Origin: Pseudomonadota bacterium
GTDB lineage: Bacteria > Pseudomonadota > Alphaproteobacteria > Acetobacterales > Acetobacteraceae
Assembly: GCA_021780935.1 (NCBI GenBank)
Contig: JAJXXT010000024.1
Location: 62,001-126,000, forward strand
Reading direction: 5' to 3'
Length of the DNA stretch: 64,000 nucleotides
The translations under genes and the position numbers were made by a program. The first letter of the stretch is position 1. The number at the start of each line of letters is the position of its first letter. Under the pieces are notes generated by a model. It ran no database searches. It had not been told where the DNA came from and saw nothing but the letters and a program-made list of their open reading frames with translations. This document shows positions 48,684-57,411 of the stretch, in pieces.

Positions 48684-51600
48684 GGATCACCAGCGCGCTG
48701 GTGCTCTGCTCGGGGTGCAACTGCCACTCGTCGGACAGCGAGACGCCGATACGCTCGGCCGCCAGCAGCCGCAGAATCGGCCCCTGGTCCTCCAGCCTCG
48801 GGCATGCCGGATAGCCGAACGAGTAGCGCGAGCCGCGATAGCCCTGCGCCAGCATCTTCTCGATGTCGCGATCGTCCTCCGCCGCGAAACCGCACTCGGC
48901 GCGGATGCGCTTGTGCACGTATTCCGCCATGGCCTCGGCCATCTCGACCGACAGGCCGTGCAGATAGAGATAGTCCTGATAACGGTTTTCCTCGAACCAG
49001 GCGCGCGCGGTGTCGCTCGCCTTCTGCCCCACGGTCACCACCTGCAACCCCACCACGTCGCGCTCCGCATCGTCCACGTCGCGCACGAAATCGGCGATGC
49101 ACTCGCCATCCTCGCGCGGCTGCCGCGGCAGGTTGAAGCGTGCCACCTCGGTCTCACCATCGGCTGCGAACAGGATCAGGTCGTTGCCCTGCCCCGCGGC
49201 CTTCCAGTAGCCATAGCTCGCCTGCGGCCGCAGGATATCGCCCTCCTCGCACAGGGCGAGCATCCGCCGCATCACCGGCCGCAGTTCCTGGCGCGCCCAG
49301 CCCAGGAAATCATCCAGCGAGCGGCCGGCTTTGCGGAAACCCCACTGGAATTGATAAAGTGAACGCTCGTTCAGGAATGGCACGATCGCCTTCGGCGCCG
49401 CCTCCACAACGCGCGCGCCCCAGAAGGGTGGTTCGACCGGCGCCGCCTCGCGCGTGATCCGCCGCCGCCTCTCGCGCACCACGGCCAGGTCCACCGGCCG
49501 GAACGCCGATGCCTGTGCCTCGCCCAGCGTCCGCTGCGTGTTGCGGGCCTTGCCGCTGCGCCGCGCCTGCACCGCCGCGAGATAATCGTCAAAGCCGTTG
49601 CCCGTTACCTTGTCCATCAGCGTGAGGCCATCGAACGCGTCGCGCGCATAAGCCACCCGACCGCAACCGTAGGACTGCACACACTGGTCCTCGACATAGT
49701 TGCGGGTCAGCGCGGCACCACCGAGGATAACCGGAATCTCCAGGCCCTGCCGCGACATTTCCTCAAGGTTCTCGCGCATCACCACGGTGGACTTCACCAG
49801 CAGCCCGCTCATGCCGATGGCATGCGCCCGGTGCTCAGCGACCGCGCTCAGCATGTCCGAAAGCGGCACCTTGATGCCGAGGTTCACCACTCGATAGCCG
49901 TTGTTGGTCAGAATGATATCGACCAGGTTCTTGCCGATGTCGTGCACATCGCCCTTGACCGTCGCCAGAACGATGGTACCGCGCTGCTGGCCCTCCATGC
50001 GCTCCATGTACGGCTCGAGATAGGCAACCGCCGCCTTCATCGTCTCGGCCGATTGCAGCACGAACGGCAGCTGCATCTTTCCCGCGCCGAACAGCTCGCC
50101 CACGGTCTTCATGCCGTCCAGAAGAATCTCGTTGATGATGGCAAGCGGTCCGTGTTCGCGCAGGGCCGCATCGAGATCCTCGGCAAGCCCCTTGCGGTCG
50201 CCGTCCACGATCCGCTCGCGCAGCCGCCCCTCGACCGTCTCGGCTCGCTTTCTGGTGGCGGATTCTGCCGATTTCCGTTCGGCGAAGACCTCAAGCAGGC
50301 GCTGGAGCGGGTCATAATCCTCCCGTCTGCGATCGAAGATCAGGTCCTCGCAGACCTGCACCTCCTCCGGCGGAATCTGGTGCAGCGGGCGGATCTTGGA
50401 GACATGCAGGATCGCCCCCGTCATTCCGGCCCGCACCGCATGGTCGAGAAAGACCGAGTTCAGCACCGCGCGCGCCGCGGGGTTGAGGCCGAAGGAGATG
50501 TTGGACAGACCCAGCATGATCTGCACCTCCGGAAACGCCTCGCGGATCAGCCTTATGCCCTGCAGGGTCCACTCACCCAGTTTGCGGTCATCCTCGTTGC
50601 CGGTCGCGATCGTGAAGGTAAGGGGGTCGATCAGCAGGTCGCTGTCCGCCAGCCCCCGCGCCCGGCAGAACGCGACCAGGCGGCTCGTTACCGCGAGCTT
50701 CGCCTCGGCGGTCTTGGCCATACCGGTCTCGTCGATGGTCAGCGCGATCACCGCCGCGCCGAATTTCTTCGCCAGCAACAGCCGCTGATGCGCGGCGGCC
50801 TCGCCATCCTCGAAGTTGATCGAGTTGATGATCGGCTTGCCGCCATGCAGCTTCAGCGTATTTTCGATCACCTCGGTCTCGGTGCTGTCGATCACCAGCG
50901 GGGCGGCAACCGAGGTGGTGAAGCGCCGCACCACCTCATCCATCTCCGCCCGCTCGTCCCGGCCGACGAACGCCGTGCAGATATCGAGCGCGTTGGACCC
51001 CTCGCCGAGCTGCGCGCGGCCCATTGCGACACAACCGTCCCAGTCGCCCGCCGCCTGCAACTCCCGCCACTTCTTGGAGCCATTGGCGTTGCATCGTTCG
51101 CCAATCGAAAAGACCGCGTTCTCCTGGCGCAACGCCACCGCGCCGTAGAGGCTGGCGACGGAGGGAACCCACACCGCCTTGCGCTCCATTGGTGTCGGCC
51201 GGCGCTCGCCGCACGCGCCCAGCATCGCGTCCAGGGCGCTGATATGCCGCTCATCGGTGCCGCAGCAGCCGCCGATCAGGTTCACGCCATCCTCGGCGAC
51301 AAAGCGCTTGAGCCAAATCGCAAGTTCCGCCGGCGCCAGCGGATAATGCTGCCTGCCGTCCACCAGTTCCGGCAGCCCGGCATTCGGCATGATCGAGATC
51401 AGCCCAGGCCAGTTGCCGGAAATCCAGCGCAGGTGCTCGGCCATTTCCTGCGGGCCGGTCGCGCAGTTGAGCCCGAGCAGCGGGATATCGAGTGCCTGCA
51501 CCACCGCCGCCGCGGCCGCGATGTCGGGCCCCACCAGCAATGTTCCCGTCGTCTCCACGGTGACCTGCACGAACAGCGGCACGGTGCGCCCGGTGGCCTG

Positions 51601-52128
51601 GCACGCCGCCTTCGCCCCGTTCACCGCGGCCTTGATCTGCAACGTGTCCTGGCAGGTCTCGATCAGGATCGCATCGACGCCGCCCTCGATCAGTCCGCGC
51701 GACTGGAGCGCCAGTGCCGCCTCCAGCGCGTCATAGCCGATATGCCCGAGGCTCGGCAGCTTGGTGCCCGGCCCGATCGATCCAAGAACATAACGGTCAC
51801 GCCCATCGGCGAACATCGCCGCCGCCTCGCGCGCCAGCTCCGCCGACCGCTTGCTGATCTCATGCGCGTGTTCGGCAAGCCCGAACTCGCCGAGCGTGAT
51901 CGGTGAGGCACCGAAACTGTTGGTCTCCACCATGTCGGCACCGGCCGCGAAATAGCCGCGATGGATGTCGCGCACGAGGTCGGGCCGAGACAGCACGAGA
52001 ATATCGGAGCAATTCTCATGCCCCCACCAGTCGCGTTCGAGGTCGAGCGGCATCTGCTGCAGCCGCGCGCCCATGCCGCCATCGGCCAGCAGCACGCGTG
52101 CCCGCAGCGCCTCCAGGATCGGTGTCAT
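48652..52128 (-). CDS. metH: Cobalamin-dependent methionine synthase
   Basis: MetH (1158 aa) methylates homocysteine using methyltetrahydrofolate and B12. The homocysteine domain has Zn ligands C222, C288 and C289 (NCATG, GGCCG). The pterin domain starts near FSIGERCNANGSKKW. The B12 cap and binding domains hold GDVHDIGKN with the cobalt-binding H729, and the C-terminal activation domain has GYPACPRLEDQ. All modules are present. The ATG at 52128 overlaps the stop of the SahR-like regulator (ATGA), so it is co-translated with it. The gene end overlaps the epimerase gene by 32 bases on the opposite strand. Confidence 0.96.
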   Translation of the reverse strand: MTPILEALRARVLLADGGMGARLQQMPLDLERDWWGHENCSDILVLSRPDLVRDIHRGYFAAGADMVETNSFGASPITLGEFGLAEHAHEISKRSAELAREAAAMFADGRDRYVLGSIGPGTKLPSLGHIGYDALEAALALQSRGLIEGGVDAILIETCQDTLQIKAAVNGAKAACQATGRTVPLFVQVTVETTGTLLVGPDIAAAAAVVQALDIPLLGLNCATGPQEMAEHLRWISGNWPGLISIMPNAGLPELVDGRQHYPLAPAELAIWLKRFVAEDGVNLIGGCCGTDERHISALDAMLGACGERRPTPMERKAVWVPSVASLYGAVALRQENAVFSIGERCNANGSKKWRELQAAGDWDGCVAMGRAQLGEGSNALDICTAFVGRDERAEMDEVVRRFTTSVAAPLVIDSTETEVIENTLKLHGGKPIINSINFEDGEAAAHQRLLLAKKFGAAVIALTIDETGMAKTAEAKLAVTSRLVAFCRARGLADSDLLIDPLTFTIATGNEDDRKLGEWTLQGIRLIREAFPEVQIMLGLSNISFGLNPAARAVLNSVFLDHAVRAGMTGAILHVSKIRPLHQIPPEEVQVCEDLIFDRRREDYDPLQRLLEVFAERKSAESATRKRAETVEGRLRERIVDGDRKGLAEDLDAALREHGPLAIINEILLDGMKTVGELFGAGKMQLPFVLQSAETMKAAVAYLEPYMERMEGQQRGTIVLATVKGDVHDIGKNLVDIILTNNGYRVVNLGIKVPLSDMLSAVAEHRAHAIGMSGLLVKSTVVMRENLEEMSRQGLEIPVILGGAALTRNYVEDQCVQSYGCGRVAYARDAFDGLTLMDKVTGNGFDDYLAAVQARRSGKARNTQRTLGEAQASAFRPVDLAVVRERRRRITREAAPVEPPFWGARVVEAAPKAIVPFLNERSLYQFQWGFRKAGRSLDDFLGWARQELRPVMRRMLALCEEGDILRPQASYGYWKAAGQGNDLILFAADGETEVARFNLPRQPREDGECIADFVRDVDDAERDVVGLQVVTVGQKASDTARAWFEENRYQDYLYLHGLSVEMAEAMAEYVHKRIRAECGFAAEDDRDIEKMLAQGYRGSRYSFGYPACPRLEDQGPILRLLAAERIGVSLSDEWQLHPEQSTSALVILNPRAKYFSV

Positions 52129-53093
52129 CGTCTCTCTGTCCCCTGCGCCTCGACGGCTGGCACCGCCCCCGCTCGTCCGGTTGCTGGCTTGCGCCGAGCC
52201 ACCCAGATGCGGGTCTCGAACCGGCCCTGCACCACACTTGGCTTTTCCATCATCAGCGCGCCTTCCGGCAGCATGGCGGCGATGGCGTCGTCGTCGAATC
52301 CCAGCCAATGATGCCCCTGCGCAGCAAACCCCTGGTGGCGATGCCGCGCGAGGTCGACCACGATCAACGTGCCGCCTGGTGCCAGCACCCGCACCGCCTC
52401 GGCCAGCGCCTTGGCGGGCTCCGTCGCGTAGTGCAGCACCATCTGTAACAGAACGGCATCGAAATGGCCGTCCGGCAGTTCGAGCCGGTACATGTCGCCG
52501 AGCCGGACCGAAGCGTGCCGCAGCGCCGGCTGCTGTGCGAGGCGCGTGCGCGCCAGCGCCAGCATCGCGCGCGAGGCATCGATCCCCAGCATCGTCCCCG
52601 CCCGTGCGGCGATCACCTCCAGCATGCGCCCGGTGCCGGTGCCGATGTCGAGCAGCCGCCCGAGCCGCGCCGGCAGCCGGGAAAGCACGGCCTGCTCGAT
52701 TTCGGCATGCGCGAGGCCGAGCGCGCCCATCTCATCCCAGTTCGCGCCCTGCATGCGGAACAGCTCCGTTGCCTCCCGCGCCCGCTCGGCCATCACCCGC
52801 TGCGCCGCGCGCCGGTCCGCCGCCACCGCTTCGTCGGCGCTGGCGATCCGCGCCGCGAGTTCCTGCGCCAGCCCCGTGGGTGCGAGGCGAAAGAACACGT
52901 TCTTGCTTTCACGCCGCCGTTCCAGCAGCCCCGCCTCCACCATCACGCCGAGATGGCGTGAGACGCGCGGCTGGGACTGGCCGAGCACCTCGGCGAAATC
53001 CGCCACGCAGAGGTCGCAGCCGGCGGCCAGTGCCAGGATACGCAGCCGCGTCGGGTCCGCGGCGGCGCGGAGTTGGGCAAGCATCGCTTCCAT
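52125..53093 (-). CDS. ArsR-family regulator fused to a SAM-methyltransferase domain (SahR-like)
   Basis: This 322-aa protein joins an ArsR winged helix (LRAAADPTRLRILALAAG, then QSQPRVSRHLGVMVEAGL) to a class I methyltransferase domain with motif I LLDIGTGTGR near residue 145 and LAPGGTLIVVDLARH. Proteins of this layout, known as SahR, sense S-adenosylhomocysteine and control methionine-cycle genes in Proteobacteria. Overlap with metH fits that role. Its promoter lies inside a long palindrome 8 bases upstream, which suggests self-control. No metal-binding ArsR cysteine motif is obvious apart from CDLCVADF. Confidence 0.85.
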   Translation of the reverse strand: MEAMLAQLRAAADPTRLRILALAAGCDLCVADFAEVLGQSQPRVSRHLGVMVEAGLLERRRESKNVFFRLAPTGLAQELAARIASADEAVAADRRAAQRVMAERAREATELFRMQGANWDEMGALGLAHAEIEQAVLSRLPARLGRLLDIGTGTGRMLEVIAARAGTMLGIDASRAMLALARTRLAQQPALRHASVRLGDMYRLELPDGHFDAVLLQMVLHYATEPAKALAEAVRVLAPGGTLIVVDLARHRHQGFAAQGHHWLGFDDDAIAAMLPEGALMMEKPSVVQGRFETRIWVARRKPATGRAGAVPAVEAQGTERR

Positions 53094-53098
53094 GCATG

Positions 53099-53134
53099 CT
53101 TATAGACATGCACATATAAACATGTCTATATGTG
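53099..53134. promoter_or_regulatory. Nested palindromic operator with overlapping divergent promoters (SahR-type)
   Basis: TATAGACATG at 53101-53110 and CATGTCTATA at 53121-53130 form a perfect dyad. A second dyad, CACATATA at 53111-53118 and TATATGTG at 53127-53134, is nested in it. On the reverse strand TAGACA (53128-53123), an 18-base spacer and TATAAG (53104-53099) form a strong promoter; the start site would fall at the regulator's ATG (53093), giving a leaderless message. The mirror promoter, TAGACA 53103-53108 with TATATG 53127-53132, points towards the small gene on the other side. Confidence 0.7.
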
Positions 53135-53410
53135 TTTGTGTGTCAGAGTCGTCTTTCCCTTCGTGCCGGCACGGCCGCCGGGCCGGGCGAGGTGCTGGTT
53201 TCCGGCCCGTTCCACCCCGCGGGCTGCGCCTGCTGCGGCGTGCGCTCGCCGTTGGCCGTCCTCGGCCGGGTCTGGCGAGATCACGCGATGGGCAAGAAGG
53301 TCACCGGCGCCGTCGTGGTGATGGACCCCGATGCGCTCGCCCGGGCCTACGCCACGGACAGCCTCGCCCAGGCGCGCTTCACACTCGTGACTTGCGGGGC
53401 TGGCGGATAA
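53132..53410 (+). CDS. Small cysteine-rich hypothetical protein
   Basis: This 92-aa frame starts with GTG inside the palindrome; a second GTG at 53138 is equally likely. The motif FHPAGCACCGVRSPLA (H-x4-C-x-CC) suggests metal binding, and it ends TLVTCGAGG. GAVVVMDPDALARAYATDS reads like a folded alpha/beta segment. Small Cys-rich domains of roughly this kind sit beside CobW-like GTPases in other alphaproteobacteria, but none is present here, and this comparison is from memory. If real, it is divergently expressed with the sahR-metH genes. Function unknown. Confidence 0.45.
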   Translation: MFVCQSRLSLRAGTAAGPGEVLVSGPFHPAGCACCGVRSPLAVLGRVWRDHAMGKKVTGAVVVMDPDALARAYATDSLAQARFTLVTCGAGG

Positions 53411-53666
53411 ACACGCCAACCACGTAAGGTCGTCGCCGAACTCAACGTGTGATTGTTGTTGGTTCGGGACGCACGTTATCGTTGTGGCAATGCCGCCGTC
53501 CACGCGTCCGGGTCGGCCGAATGGCATCAGAAGTAAGTCGATCCATTATTGGAATATTTCGGTTATATCGCGTAAAAAACAAGTCTATCGGTCATAAAAG
53601 ACTCCTGGACAGGTCGATTACGTCGATTAGACTGCGGTCGGGAAATTAAAACGGGGATCGCAGCGA
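53411..53666 (+). promoter_or_regulatory. A+T-rich upstream region of the secreted Hint protein
   Basis: No gene is seen here. It is visibly lower in G+C than its surroundings, especially 53530-53650. A promoter candidate is TTGGAA at 53549-53554 with an 18-base spacer and TAAAAA at 53573-53578. GTCGATTA is repeated directly at 53613 and 53622. The gene's ribosome binding site is a weak GGGGA near 53653. Confidence 0.4.
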
Positions 53667-56198
53667 ATGTCAGGTGTGATCGGCGCGTCGACCACAGCCG
53701 TGGTCATGACCAATACCATCGGCTCGACGTCGGTCACTATCGCCTCCGGCGTGACCATCGCCGGCTCCGGGACCTACGGGGTTGGCCTTTACAGCCAGTA
53801 TATCCTCAGCCCGGACAACACCCAGGGCCCCAAGGCGCGGGTTGTCAGCCGCACGCTGACGCCCACGGCAGTTTTTTCCGAAAACATCGTCAACAACGGA
53901 AATATCTACAGCGGTGCGACCAGCAGCGGTATTGTGTTGGTCCAGGGGGGGACTCACTCTTGGCGACCCGCTTACACGGTCCCCGACTCGCCGAATCCAG
54001 ATTATCGAAAATATTCCTACGTTACGGCGTCGTCCACGATCACCAACTCCGGCACGATCAAGGGCGGCGGCTTCGGTATCGATATTGGTTTCTCCAACCC
54101 CACCACGGATCCGGCTCGTGGCTCCTCGATTCTGATCAACAACCCTGGCGCGCTGATCGAGGGCGGCATCGCGACAAACCTCGTGGTGGAAGGCGGACTG
54201 GCCGCGGTCGATATCGGCCGCAACGGTTATAATGCCAGCATCGTCAACGCGGGCACGATCATCGGGCTTGCCGGCTATGGCGAGGCCGTCGCGTTCGGCG
54301 GCTCGCTGACCAACCTCTCGACGGGGACGATTTCGGCGGCGCATGGCGCCGCGATCCTGTCCCAATCTTATCCCTCCTACGTCTATAACGCCGGCCACGT
54401 GGGCGGAAATATCGGGCTCTACGGCGGCGGCACCATCATCAACCACGTCGGCGCCACGATCACGAACGGCGTCAATGACCGGCAGGGTTCGCTCACTGTC
54501 AACAACGCCGGCTATATCGGCTCTCAGAATATCGGCGTGAACGCCAACAGTCTGAGTCTCGTCAACACCGGCGCTATTCTAGCCTCAGGAAATAACGGAG
54601 GCTTCGCTGTTGTTGCCAACCTCAACAGCACGATCAACAACCTGGGGTCGATGGGCGGTACTGGCTTCCACGAAGGGGTCTATATCGGCAATGCAGGGAC
54701 CTCCACGCTCGTCAACGCGGCGCACGCCACCATCAACGGCAACGCAGAGTATGGCCTGGAGGTCAGCGGCAACAACGCCGCCTCCATCAACAACGCGGGT
54801 CTCCTCTGGGGGACGGTTCGCTTCAACGGCGGCACCGCATCCAGCACGCTGATCAACAGCGGCACCATCGTCGCCAGTTACTATGCCGGCGGCGCCCAAA
54901 CCCCCCTGAACGGCGAGGCGCTGCAGCTCAAGGGTTCCGGCACCACCACCATCCTCAACCAGTCCGGTGGCATCATCACCAGCGGCACCGCCAACGGCGG
55001 CGCGGACTACGGCATCGGTGTCGATGGCGTGCATCACGCGCTCATCACCAATGATGGGCTCATCGCCGGTGATGTTGTCTTCAACGCCGGCACGGTCTCC
55101 AGCACGCTGGTCAATGCCGGCGTCATCGGCACCAGCGCGTCAAGCTATGCAGTTTCGTTTGCCGCCGGCTCGCAGGACCGGCTGATCGTGGATCCGGGAT
55201 CCACCTTCATCGGCACCATCGATGGCGGCAACACGCTCGGCAGCACCGCCATCTCGACCCTGGAGTTCGGTGCCGGCGGCGGCACGCTGGCCGGCTTCGG
55301 CACCAGCGTCTTCGACTTCGGGCAGATCAGCATCGATCCCGGCGCAAGCTGGCAGCTCGTTGGCTCCGCCGCCGCGTTCCAGGGCGAGACCATCACCGGC
55401 CTCGGCACCGCGACCGCGATCGAGCTGGCCGGCACCGTCGAGCATTTTTCCTCCTTTACCGCCAACAACCTGGCACTGGACGGCGGCACCACACTGACCA
55501 TCCTGGGTAGCTACGCGCCCGGTCAGATCAGCGTCACCAACGACGGCACCAACACGTTCATCACCGCGTGTTTTGCGACCGGTACGCGGATCGCAACATC
55601 GCACGGTGCCGTCGCCGTCGAGGCGCTGCGCGAGGGCGACCTGGTGGTTACCGCGTCCGGCCGCCTGGCGCCGGTGCGCTGGCTCGGCCATCGGCATACG
55701 CGCCTCGCACGCCACCCGAATCCGCACGACGTGATGCCGGTGCGCATCCGCGCCGGCGCGCTATCCGAAGGCGCGCCCAGCCACGATCTCGTCCTGTCAC
55801 CGGACCATGCGGTCCTCATCGATGGGCGGCTCGTTCCCGCGCGCCATCTGGTCAATGGTGTCTCGGTCGTCCAGGAGACGCGCGAGGCCGTGACCTACTG
55901 GCACGTAGAACTGGATCGCCACGACGTGATCATCGCCGAGGGCATGGCCTGCGAATCCTATCTCGACACCGGCAACCGCGCCGCTTTCGAGAACGCGGAC
56001 GGGCCCGCCGAGCTCCACCCGGATTTCGCGCGGCGCGTCTGGGCCGCCGAGGGATGCGCTCCGATCCTCACCGATCCGGCGCAGGCCACGCTACGCGCGC
56101 TGCACACCCGCCTGCTCGCCCGCGCTCATTCGGGTGCGGCTCAACTGGGAGGTGCGGGCCCTCGCAACGCCACGAGGATCGCCTCGCGCACCGCCTGA
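53667..56198 (+). CDS. Beta-helix repeat protein with C-terminal Hint domain (secreted)
   Basis: This 843-aa protein has two parts. Residues 1 to about 630 contain about 16 loose repeats of the type (I/V)xNxGxI (for example TNSGTIKGG, VNAGTIIG, NNAGYIGS, INSGTIVAS, TNDGLIAGD), as in right-handed beta-helix adhesins. A Hint (hedgehog/intein) domain starts at C635 (CFATGTRIATSHG) and contains VEALREGDLVVT, PVRWLGHR, LSPDHAVLIDG and VQETREAVTYWHVELDRHDVI. There is no signal peptide and no RTX nonapeptide. With the ABC exporter and HlyD adaptor at 58831-62478, type I secretion is likely. Its 3' end overlaps cbpM on the other strand by 58 bases. Confidence 0.88.
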   Translation: MSGVIGASTTAVVMTNTIGSTSVTIASGVTIAGSGTYGVGLYSQYILSPDNTQGPKARVVSRTLTPTAVFSENIVNNGNIYSGATSSGIVLVQGGTHSWRPAYTVPDSPNPDYRKYSYVTASSTITNSGTIKGGGFGIDIGFSNPTTDPARGSSILINNPGALIEGGIATNLVVEGGLAAVDIGRNGYNASIVNAGTIIGLAGYGEAVAFGGSLTNLSTGTISAAHGAAILSQSYPSYVYNAGHVGGNIGLYGGGTIINHVGATITNGVNDRQGSLTVNNAGYIGSQNIGVNANSLSLVNTGAILASGNNGGFAVVANLNSTINNLGSMGGTGFHEGVYIGNAGTSTLVNAAHATINGNAEYGLEVSGNNAASINNAGLLWGTVRFNGGTASSTLINSGTIVASYYAGGAQTPLNGEALQLKGSGTTTILNQSGGIITSGTANGGADYGIGVDGVHHALITNDGLIAGDVVFNAGTVSSTLVNAGVIGTSASSYAVSFAAGSQDRLIVDPGSTFIGTIDGGNTLGSTAISTLEFGAGGGTLAGFGTSVFDFGQISIDPGASWQLVGSAAAFQGETITGLGTATAIELAGTVEHFSSFTANNLALDGGTTLTILGSYAPGQISVTNDGTNTFITACFATGTRIATSHGAVAVEALREGDLVVTASGRLAPVRWLGHRHTRLARHPNPHDVMPVRIRAGALSEGAPSHDLVLSPDHAVLIDGRLVPARHLVNGVSVVQETREAVTYWHVELDRHDVIIAEGMACESYLDTGNRAAFENADGPAELHPDFARRVWAAEGCAPILTDPAQATLRALHTRLLARAHSGAAQLGGAGPRNATRIASRTA

Positions 56199-56488
56199 TC
56201 CTGCGCCGCGACCGCACCGGCCAGCGCCCGCAGCCGGCGCTGCGCATCGTGCACCTGGTCGAGCAGCGACATCACCACCGGTAGCGCGTCGGCATCGATC
56301 TCAAGCTCGTAACGCAGCGTGCAAAGCAGCCGCACGCGCCCACAGGCTTCGTCCGAAAATCCCAGCTCGCCTGCGCCCGACACCTCAGCCGAAGCCTCCG
56401 CCACCACCAGTTCCTGCTCGATCCATGCCATCAGATCCTGGCGGCGCAGCGGCGCCAGCCGGGACAGCAACTCCTCGATGCCGATCAT
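56141..56488 (-). CDS. cbpM: Chaperone modulator CbpM
   Basis: This 115-aa protein matches CbpM, a MerR-like helical protein that binds the J-domain of CbpA and blocks its action. The conserved C-terminal part DALPVVMSLLDQVHDAQRRLRALAGA and the middle GRVRLLCTLRYELEID are clear. The ATG at 56488 overlaps the cbpA stop (ATGA). Its end overlaps the Hint-protein gene by 58 bases on the opposite strand. It is the last gene of the amidase-cbpA-cbpM cluster. Confidence 0.85.
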   Translation of the reverse strand: MIGIEELLSRLAPLRRQDLMAWIEQELVVAEASAEVSGAGELGFSDEACGRVRLLCTLRYELEIDADALPVVMSLLDQVHDAQRRLRALAGAVAAQDQAVREAILVALRGPAPPS

Positions 56489-57411
56489 CGCAGCATCTCC
56501 TCGCGGGGATTCTCCTTGTGCTCGGGCTCCCAGGTCCCGAGGAAATCGGCAAGCGCCTTTTCCTCGCCCCGCGGCAGCACGATCTTCAGCGAAACGAACT
56601 GATGTCCGCGCTGCCCGCTCTTGCGGTCCACCACGCCGCGCTCGCGCAGCCGCAGTGTCGTACCGGCGTTGGACCCCTTCGGCACGGCGAGTGCCACGGG
56701 CCCGTCGATGGTCGGCACCTCGATGCGCGCACCGAGCACCGCCTCGCGCAGCGTCACCGGCACCTCGACCAGAATATCGTTGTCCTTGCGACGAAAAAAC
56801 GCATGCGGCTCGACCTTGAGCTCGACATAGGCATCCCCCGCCGGCCCGCCACCATAGCCCGGCATGCCCTGGCCGCGCAGCCGCAGCATCTGCCCGTCCG
56901 CGGAACCGGCGGGAATGGTCACCTGCAGGGTCTTGCCGTCGGGCAGGTTGAGCGTTCGCACGCTGCCGCGCGCGGCGTCGAGAAACGCCAGCCGCAGCTC
57001 ATAGTTCACATCCTGCCCGCGCGCTCGGAAGGCGGCGCCATCAGACCCGCTGGCGTTCCGCTGGCCGAACGCACGTGAGAGAAAATCGGCCAGCTCCTCG
57101 TCGCTGGCAAACCCGTCCTGCGCCGCGTGTGGTCCGTCAGACGTTCCGCGCCCGCCCGCCGTCTCCCGATAAAACGGCCGCGGCCGCTCGGCGCCGCCGG
57201 CGTCGATCTCACCGGCGTCGAACCGTCGCCGCTTTTCTTTGTCGCGCAGCAGATCGGCCGCGGCGGAAACCTCCTTGAACCTGGCCTCCGCCGCCTTGTC
57301 GCCCGGATGCAGGTCCGGGTGATAGCGGCGCGCGAGCTTCTTGAAGGCGGCGCTGATCTCCTCCTCCGTCGCCGTCCTCGCGACCCCCAGCACCTCATAG
57401 GGGTCGTTCAT
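56485..57411 (-). CDS. cbpA: Curved DNA-binding/co-chaperone DnaJ-like protein CbpA
   Basis: CbpA (308 aa) is a J-domain co-chaperone. The J domain spans residues 1-66 with YEVLGVARTATEEEISAAFK and the HPD motif in RRYHPDLHPGD. There is no cysteine-rich zinc domain, which separates it from DnaJ. The C-terminal substrate domains have DVNYELRLAFLDAARGS and LRLRGQGMPGYGGGPAGDAYV. The ATG at 57411 overlaps the stop of the amidase gene, and its stop overlaps cbpM, so the three are co-translated. It works with DnaK and is held by CbpM. Confidence 0.93.
   Translation of the reverse strand: MNDPYEVLGVARTATEEEISAAFKKLARRYHPDLHPGDKAAEARFKEVSAAADLLRDKEKRRRFDAGEIDAGGAERPRPFYRETAGGRGTSDGPHAAQDGFASDEELADFLSRAFGQRNASGSDGAAFRARGQDVNYELRLAFLDAARGSVRTLNLPDGKTLQVTIPAGSADGQMLRLRGQGMPGYGGGPAGDAYVELKVEPHAFFRRKDNDILVEVPVTLREAVLGARIEVPTIDGPVALAVPKGSNAGTTLRLRERGVVDRKSGQRGHQFVSLKIVLPRGEEKALADFLGTWEPEHKENPREEMLR

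Noticed and set aside
49822..51906. 694-codon forward open frame opposite metH
   Set aside because: Low-complexity Arg/Gln/His translation; metH on the other strand is certain.
53449..53649. 66-codon frame in the A+T-rich gap
   Set aside because: No ribosome binding site, no recognisable motif and GTG-like start; more likely upstream regulatory DNA.
53667..56198. RTX calcium-binding nonapeptides in the putative secreted protein
   Set aside because: Looked for GGxGxDxLx repeats and found none; the repeats are of the N-x-G-x-I beta-helix type.
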